Source: Tulasnella sp. 424 (taxonomy: Eukaryota > Basidiomycota > Agaricomycetes > Cantharellales > Tulasnellaceae). Taken from it: a stretch of DNA of 11,471 nucleotides. Under the pieces are notes generated by a model. That model saw only the letters and a program-made list of their open reading frames with translations, searched no databases and was not told the origin of the DNA. Numbering within the stretch: position 1 is the stretch's first letter; each line of letters starts with the position of its first letter. The translations under genes and the position numbers were made by a program. This document shows, piece after piece, positions 7,301 to 11,471 of the stretch. The stretch is taken from contig WSUB01000426.1 in NCBI GenBank assembly GCA_019633425.1, positions 1 to 11,471 on the forward strand, in the 5' to 3' direction.

Positions 7301-10108
7301 CAGCCCTGCTTGATGAAGCGTGCGAGGTCGTTCGCCACATCGCCTGATGAGTCTAAATCTTCTACTGGCCACTTCCTTGGCTCAAGCGAACGAAGCAATG
7401 GGGCCTCGGGACGACAGGTTAGAAGGAATTTGACACTGGTGGGGAATGATGAGAAGTGTCGATCGATGAGCTTGACGAAAGCCACCGCATCTTTGGGATT
7501 TTGACATTCGTCAAGGGCGTCAACGATGAAGAGGATAGTGCGAGACTGGTGTATGAGCTTTGAAAGGGGTACTACGATCAGGGCCTGGAATTGGACCTCG
7601 AGTCGCTGGACGGCGATGTCCTCGTTCCCCTGAACGCTTTCAAGGATGGCCTTCCTGACCTCGGGATTCAAGCTACTCCCAAGTTGCCTCGCGAGAGCGC
7701 GAACGATGCTTGCGTTCACCGTATCGTGGCCTCGACGGAAGTGAAAGATGGCACAGGAGGCTCGAGATTGCCAATTGTGAGCAACGGTGGACGCAATGGT
7801 GGATTTGCCTCGCCCAGCCATCCCGCGGATCCAGAACACCCGGTCGGGGGAGGATTTATCCCGTATCCAATTGTCGATCCGCTCCAATATCTCCACCCTG
7901 GTTCCCGGCAGGCAAACGACGTCCTCGATCGCATTTCCCTGTGCTCCATAATTTCCATCTCCTAGGCGATGAAGTACATGGCGGTTTTGCTCTTGAAGTT
8001 CGGGGTTTTCTGCACAAACACCCGTCAGCTTACCCAAAACTCTGAAATGCGGCGGGGTATTGCCTACCAAGCTCGTCTATAATCTCACTAGTGTTCAGAG
8101 TGACGAGGACCTAATATCACGGCGTCAGCAAAGATCATTAGCGGTGATGATCCGTGACGCACCTGGATTTCTTCTAACGCTTTCTGGGCCGTTCCTTGAC
8201 AACACCATTCTCGACCTGTATGGTCGACCGAAACACTCTCATTCTGGACGAGCTTGGAGGGATATTGCTTCTTGAGCTTCCTTTGTGCAACTTCGAGCTC
8301 ACTAGAACGGTGTTAGACGACACATATCGAACCTCTACCAAATCGAATCCACACACTTTTGTATTTCAGTTACACGTGCGCGTATATTAGCACCTCGACG
8401 CAGTCTCGATTGTTCCTCCAAGTCCTGAAGACTCTTGGCCAACTTTAACGGGTTGAACTCCAGACTGACGGACGGATTTTTGGTTTTGTTCATCGCCTAA
8501 GCAACTAATTTTAGCGTTACGTACAGGGAACGAAATCAAAACGATCGACTCCACCTCAACGATATCCACCAGGCGTAACCCGACTCCGGCCGCGGCTCGA
8601 ATATATTTCCCAACGACTGGAATGGCGTTCGCGTTCATTTGCACACTTTTCAACGTCGTGCGAGTGTCGAGCAACAATTCTCCAGGGATTGCATTGCACT
8701 CTACTCTCGCCACGGGAACGACCAGTCCAAGCGAGTATCTCTCGGGGACAGCACTGGTCGTGAGCGAGGGTAAGTTTCCTCCGTGTTGCATGTCACCTGG
8801 AACCTGGATGGCCGATGTCAGAGTGAGTCCGGGATTGGGAGTCAATATGAGATAAGGAGGATTACATCGAGGTCCGTGTCACAGTCTTTGCTAGCACCGT
8901 CAACAGTAACAGAGGGAGGGTCGAACCCCGGGCCTGAGACGAATTCTTCGCGGATGATTTCCCCCAACAGCTGGATAAGCCGAATATGTGATTTCAGGAT
9001 CGAAGACAGAATACGTCACCATGAATGCTTACCTCCCGCCGAACCTCCTGAATCGTTGGTCTTGCGGTGGGATCATAGTTCCAGCAACGGCGCATGAGTT
9101 TCCAGAGAGGATCATGAGCTGGGAGGTCCGGATGGTCCTTTGGAATAGGTGGTTCCTCTTCTAACACACGACGGAGAATGAGTTCGTGTGAGAGATTGCG
9201 AAATGGAGGTTTTCCGCTCATGACCTGGGGAAACGCTCTGGCTCGGTAAGCCTCCCCTATCCCTCACTCACACATACTCACCGCTAGAATGAGACCACCG
9301 AACGCATAAACGTCGGTTTCCAAACTTGGCCTCTGTCCATCGAAAAGTTCATGGGCCATATACCTCACACTTCCTTTCACCGTTTCGCTGGTTGTGAACC
9401 CGCTCCGGCAATCGAGGTCCTGCAGAACCCGACTGAGGCCGAAATCGGAAAGCGCTGGGCCATACCAATCGTTAATCAGAACGTTTTCTGGCTTAATATC
9501 GGCATGGCAGATTGGAGGTGATCGTGAATGGAGATGCTCGAGGCCGCAAGCAGTTAGAAAGGTCTGGTAGAGTACTAGTATGGTCAACGACGACGAGACG
9601 AGACCGACAATTGCAAAGGCAACGCACCAGACGGAGCTTGTCAATTCGTGTTAAGCCCTGATTCGCCTCTAAATAGTCGTTTAAATTTCCTTGACTGCAC
9701 CAAGGGCTGATGAGCCATGGTCTGGGTCGCGAACGATAACCTAGTAGGGGATGAATGTTTGGGTCCGTCGTTTGGCTCCAAGCAAACGCTTCCCGTTTTA
9801 GACGCTTGATGCCGGCGAGAGTTAGTATACCACATTACGTATGGACGATTCGAAGTACCGACCAAGCCTGCTTTCCATTCCAACGCTTGCCGCTCAGTTT
9901 GTCTATTTTTCGGGATTGGAGTCTTGAACTCCTTGACAGCCACCTCAAACCGTTCTCCTTGCGGGTTTATCCAGAAACCGCGATAGATATCTGCATTGGG
10001 ACCGGTCATTGTGGGATGTTCGGGAACTTCAAGGGTCCCCGGAAGTTCCTCGACTGTCTCGAAGAACTCCACCTGTCGACCTGGTTGGACGAGCGACGTC
10101 GTGTCCAT
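4141..10108 (-). CDS. Kinase-NACHT-WD40 NLR-type (STAND) receptor, about 1,700 aa
   Basis: Minus-strand exons: 10108-9863, 9804-9628, 9563-9282, 9224-9033, 8970-8866, 8803-8555, 8496-8357, 8301-8163, 8110-8068, 8009-6424, 6359 to about 4370-4473, and probably a last exon ending at 4141. The ten introns up to 6360 are 52-64 nt, all GT-AG and phase-matched. Domains in order: protein kinase (about 35-300), short linker, alpha-helical region (about 385-525), NACHT NTPase (P-loop at about 587-594, Walker B at about 683-693), a helical spacer after the NACHT domain, then 13 WD40 blades from about residue 1139. This is the layout of fungal STAND/NLR proteins such as HET-E and HET-D, but with a kinase as N-terminal effector. 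By analogy it would sense a ligand with the WD40 array, oligomerise through NACHT and signal through the kinase; that is inference. An alternative is two genes: the kinase ending at TGA 8844-8842 and the NLR starting at ATG 8791. Only about 50 bp would separate them, with no room for a normal promoter. Confidence 0.7.
4470..6104 (-). repeat. Array of 13 WD40 repeats (43 codons, 129 bp each)
   Basis: Thirteen units follow the pattern PLGQPLTGH...V.SVAFSPD, then RVLASGS.D.TIRLWDAQTG, with a strict 129-bp period. The variable residues cluster at two places: after TGH (NGS, TGW, TGR, DGP, NDS, NDR, KSW, NDG, DDS) and between ASGS and TIR (GDS, DDG, EDC, NDR, WHG, LDG, KDG, GDG, FDH, YDR). The first blade is less regular at its start, and the last is more divergent (AAGYGDR). 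Blades would form one or two beta-propellers for ligand binding. DNA of 5513-5719 is identical to 5642-5848, so adjacent units were copied recently. A few units carry atypical changes (IRCWD, ILLWD, IRLRD, AQTEMPLDQ). Confidence 0.92.
6424..8803 (-). other. Helical region plus NACHT NTPase module
   Basis: Exons 8803-8555, 8496-8357, 8301-8163 and 8110-8068 encode a mostly helical region (NANAIPVVGKYIRAA, then heptad-like Leu/Lys/Glu stretches such as ELEVAQRKLKKQ). The large exon 8009-6424 follows, with ENPELQEQNRHVL, GDGNYGAQGNAIED and CLPGTRVEILERI leading into the NACHT fold. P-loop: GMAGRGKS. Walker B: ILFIVDALDEC. Sensor-like strand: KFLLTCRPEAP. The winged-helix part contains LCSILGTLSVAPYPISLD. 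The exon ends at a GAG|GTGAGT donor (6423); the 64-nt intron 6423-6360 joins to a conserved-looking spacer (RFVAAFSEPISFGALHVYA) before the WD40 blades. The order matches fungal NACHT proteins, and Walker residues are intact, so nucleotide binding is expected. Confidence 0.85.
8866..10108 (-). other. N-terminal protein kinase module
   Basis: Five exons encode residues 1-334. Visible kinase motifs: a weak Gly-loop (GPNADIYRG), the ATP-anchoring Lys in VAVKEF, the helix-C Glu in KREAFAW, NIHPLLGY of strands 4-5, the catalytic loop CHADIKPEN (HAD in place of HRD, with catalytic Asp, Lys and Asn present), DFG in ALSDFGLSR, MAHE in place of APE, DVYAFGG and the C-lobe RRCWNYDPTARPT. These features resemble TKL-like kinases expanded in mushroom fungi. 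Invariant Lys, Glu, Asp, Asn and DFG Asp are all there, so it is probably active. Introns: 9862-9805 (58 nt, weak GTCGGT donor), 9627-9564, 9281-9225, 9032-8971. After the kinase fold, about 35 residues lead to an intron at 8865-8804 that connects in frame to the NLR part. The start at 10108 is the first ATG of the open exon; an upstream exon is possible. Confidence 0.75.
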
Positions 10109-10411
10109 CAGAGCGACCTTTGAAGCTGAGACAAATCAATGTCTTCCAGGGTCTCGGGTAACTTCACTGTGATTGCGTCTGAGGTATGACATGGGGACAG
10201 GTCAGGAGAGCCAAACAAAAACCACCCGGGCGCTTGTCCGCGGAATGATAAAGTCTTAACAGTTCATACCTCCTGACTCGAGAAGAGATGTCAACAATTT
10301 TAACAACAGGATAGGAATATCGGCTACGGCACACAAGAGATGGGGGCAAAGTCAAGCGGTGGTGGAAGAGCCCGTTGTTGTCGTTGAAGAAACGTGTTTA
10401 TTCCGACTCAC

Positions 10412-10519
10412 ATGCCTTACGTGTCCAGCGTTTTCGAAGCCGTCGATTCCTGAAGACTCTTGTGGCCTTATCGCTGCTGAGACCGCTTTTTTTCTCGCGG
10501 ACCCTGAAGATTGGCGCAT
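10412..10519 (-). other. Candidate upstream exon of the kinase-NLR gene
   Basis: An ATG at 10519 opens 36 codons ending at a CAT|GTGAGT donor (donor G at 10411). The last dozen residues, IDGFENAGHVRH, align with IADVENAEHARR in the decayed copy (about 965-930), which also ends at a donor, GTAAGT. A conserved frame plus conserved donor in both copies suggests a real exon or a spliced 5' UTR. A possible acceptor upstream of the kinase start is CTTCAAAG before GTC GCT CTG ATG. The intron would be about 290 nt, long for this gene, or interrupted by another small exon. Confidence 0.3.
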
Positions 10520-11190
10520 CGAAGTGAAACCCGTCACAACTCTCTTCCTAAAGTACCGAGAAATTACTTCGGCAGACCCGCAATGCGTGAAACCTGATCG
10601 ATTGGCTCATTCCTAGCCGTGACGAAGGGTTGCACGACCATAAAGTTACTTTTGCACTGATGGATCCTCAACCCGAACAATCTGCCGAGCGGGTCAGTGA
10701 ATCCTGCGACCGAGGTTTGTGGTAGGCAATACGCTATTACATGTCTTGATTATTAACTATTTAGTGGGAGGGAACGGATGGTTCAGGTCGAACCCAAAAA
10801 CCCGCAGAATTAAACGCCCCGTGTCAACTTACCGTTTTCGTCAACGTCGAATGATGAGGTTGTTTTTGTGTGGGCCCAATGTGTCATCAAAAATATTGGA
10901 CAGTATTCTCTTGATCACTAATGGTCAAGGTCGGGTTGGATCTGGTAAAAACGGGAGCCGGCGGGACGATCGGTAGACGGAGAAGCTCAAGTTGCGCGTG
11001 AACTCCGTTCGAATTTGCCCCCGTCTTCGAGCCCTTCCGCCGCCAAGACACCAGCCTCGGCCTTCCGATTGGTCAAATCCAAGCAGACCCAGAAATAGAA
11101 TAAGGCTTGGCACTGTTCGGTCTCTGTTGTCCAGTGGTAGTCAAGGCCCGTGGCGGCCCGCTTCGAGCAGCCGCAGTCATCAATGATCTG
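10520..11190. other. Intergenic between divergent genes
   Basis: Spacer between the minus-strand kinase-NLR gene and the plus-strand secreted-protein gene, so it should hold both promoters. Apart from the TATA box at its right end I see no gene, repeat or RNA. Frames in it are short and overlap in conflicting directions. Confidence 0.4.
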
Positions 11191-11197
11191 TATAAAG
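11191..11197 (+). promoter_or_regulatory. TATA box of the secreted-protein gene
   Basis: TATAAAG lies 62 bases upstream of the ATG at 11259. This is a good distance for a short fungal 5' leader, and the leader is CA-rich (CTCAACCAAACCAAGCAC), as is common before highly expressed secreted-protein genes. Confidence 0.65.
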
Positions 11198-11258
11198 GGC
11201 ATTGGCTCAGACCTTTGTAAGTCGCTCTCAACCAAACCAAGCACAGTTTTCAACTAAC

Positions 11259-11471
11259 ATGAAACTCGCGATCGCATTCTCAACTCTTGCTTTCATTGGT
11301 GGTGTACTGGTACGGCTGACCGAGCCCTCCCAATCGGTTGAAGACGCTCATACTGACATGATTTTACCTGCTGCTTTAGGGCGCCTACCCCAGCGGTGTT
11401 ACAACCCAGCTTCCCGCATCCAGCGGTTACGTCGCACTTCCGACTGCTTCTGTTATTACGAGCTCATTTGA
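11259..11471 (+). CDS. Secreted protein, possibly PL3 pectate lyase (N-terminus only)
   Basis: Exon one (11259-11309) encodes MKLAIAFSTLAFIGGVL. A 70-nt intron (11310-11379, donor GTACGG, branch CTGAC, acceptor TTTAG, phase 0) leads to exon two from 11380, which is open to the window end. The spliced N-terminus is a signal peptide (Lys2, hydrophobic core, likely cleavage after the Gly-Ala joint at about 18-19) followed by YPSGVTTQLPASSGYVALPT and ASVITSSF. The LPASSG....L..A..I..SF pattern resembles the start of fungal family PL3 pectate lyases, where a FDGGM-type motif usually comes next. That motif would fall just beyond the window, so the family call is tentative. A PL3 enzyme would cleave de-esterified pectin outside the cell. 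Without the intron the frame hits unrelated sequence, which supports the splice. Confidence 0.55.
   Translation: MKLAIAFSTLAFIGGVLVRLTEPSQSVEDAHTDMILPAALGRLPQRCYNPASRIQRLRRTSDCFCYYELI

Noticed and set aside
8029..8042. A one-base frameshift in the CCC-AAAA run that would join AAFQSFG to KLTGVCAENPEL
   Set aside because: A 58-nt intron (8067-8010) with CTGAC branch point and TGTGCAG acceptor joins the flanking frames in phase, so no sequence error or pseudogene needs to be assumed.
8915..8940. tRNA T-arm-like GGGTCGAACCCC
   Set aside because: It lies in a kinase-gene exon, and no matching acceptor, D or anticodon arms are seen.
10136..10192. Short upstream ORF (18 codons) before the kinase start
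   Set aside because: The matching ATG in the decayed copy opens a different length, and the region may instead be a coding or spliced leader; regulation by this uORF cannot be supported.

Overview
This is a eukaryotic window, most likely from a filamentous basidiomycete (Agaricomycetes). The reasons are: many short GT-AG introns (mostly 52-83 nt) with CTNA-type branch points; a NACHT-WD40 gene of the kind expanded in mushroom-forming fungi; a CPL1-like secreted protein; and a secreted protein whose start resembles fungal pectate lyases. I read no tRNA, rRNA, CRISPR or bacterial operon structure. All gene models come from open frames, splice signals and phase matching by eye; no search was run.

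Layout. (1) 1-198, plus strand: last exons of a Cys-rich protein entering from the left. (2) about 490-1030, minus strand: a decayed copy of the 5' end of the large kinase gene at the other end of the window. (3) 1630-2735, minus strand: a complete four-exon secreted Cys-rich protein (278 aa) resembling the CPL1-like family. (4) about 2740-4140: intergenic, with a CT-rich promoter-like stretch and a GGTTC/GAACC-rich foldback repeat. (5) 4141-10108, minus strand: the centrepiece, a multi-exon NLR-type (STAND) gene. Following phase-compatible introns, a protein kinase domain reads directly into a helical region, a NACHT NTPase and a 13-blade WD40 array, giving a predicted protein of about 1,700 aa. 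(6) 10520-11190: intergenic. (7) 11191-11471, plus strand: TATA box, then the first exon and start of the second exon of a secreted protein, possibly a family PL3 pectate lyase, cut off by the window end.

The kinase-NACHT-WD40 gene looks like an intracellular surveillance receptor. The WD40 repeats would sense a ligand, the NACHT domain would act as nucleotide-dependent oligomerisation switch, and the kinase would be the output domain; this role is inferred from architecture. Two adjacent WD40 units are identical at DNA level over 207 bp, a sign of recent repeat turnover as known for fungal allorecognition NLRs. The main uncertainties are whether kinase and NACHT-WD40 are one transcript (the splice reading says yes), the exact 5' end, and the last splice near 4340-4470.
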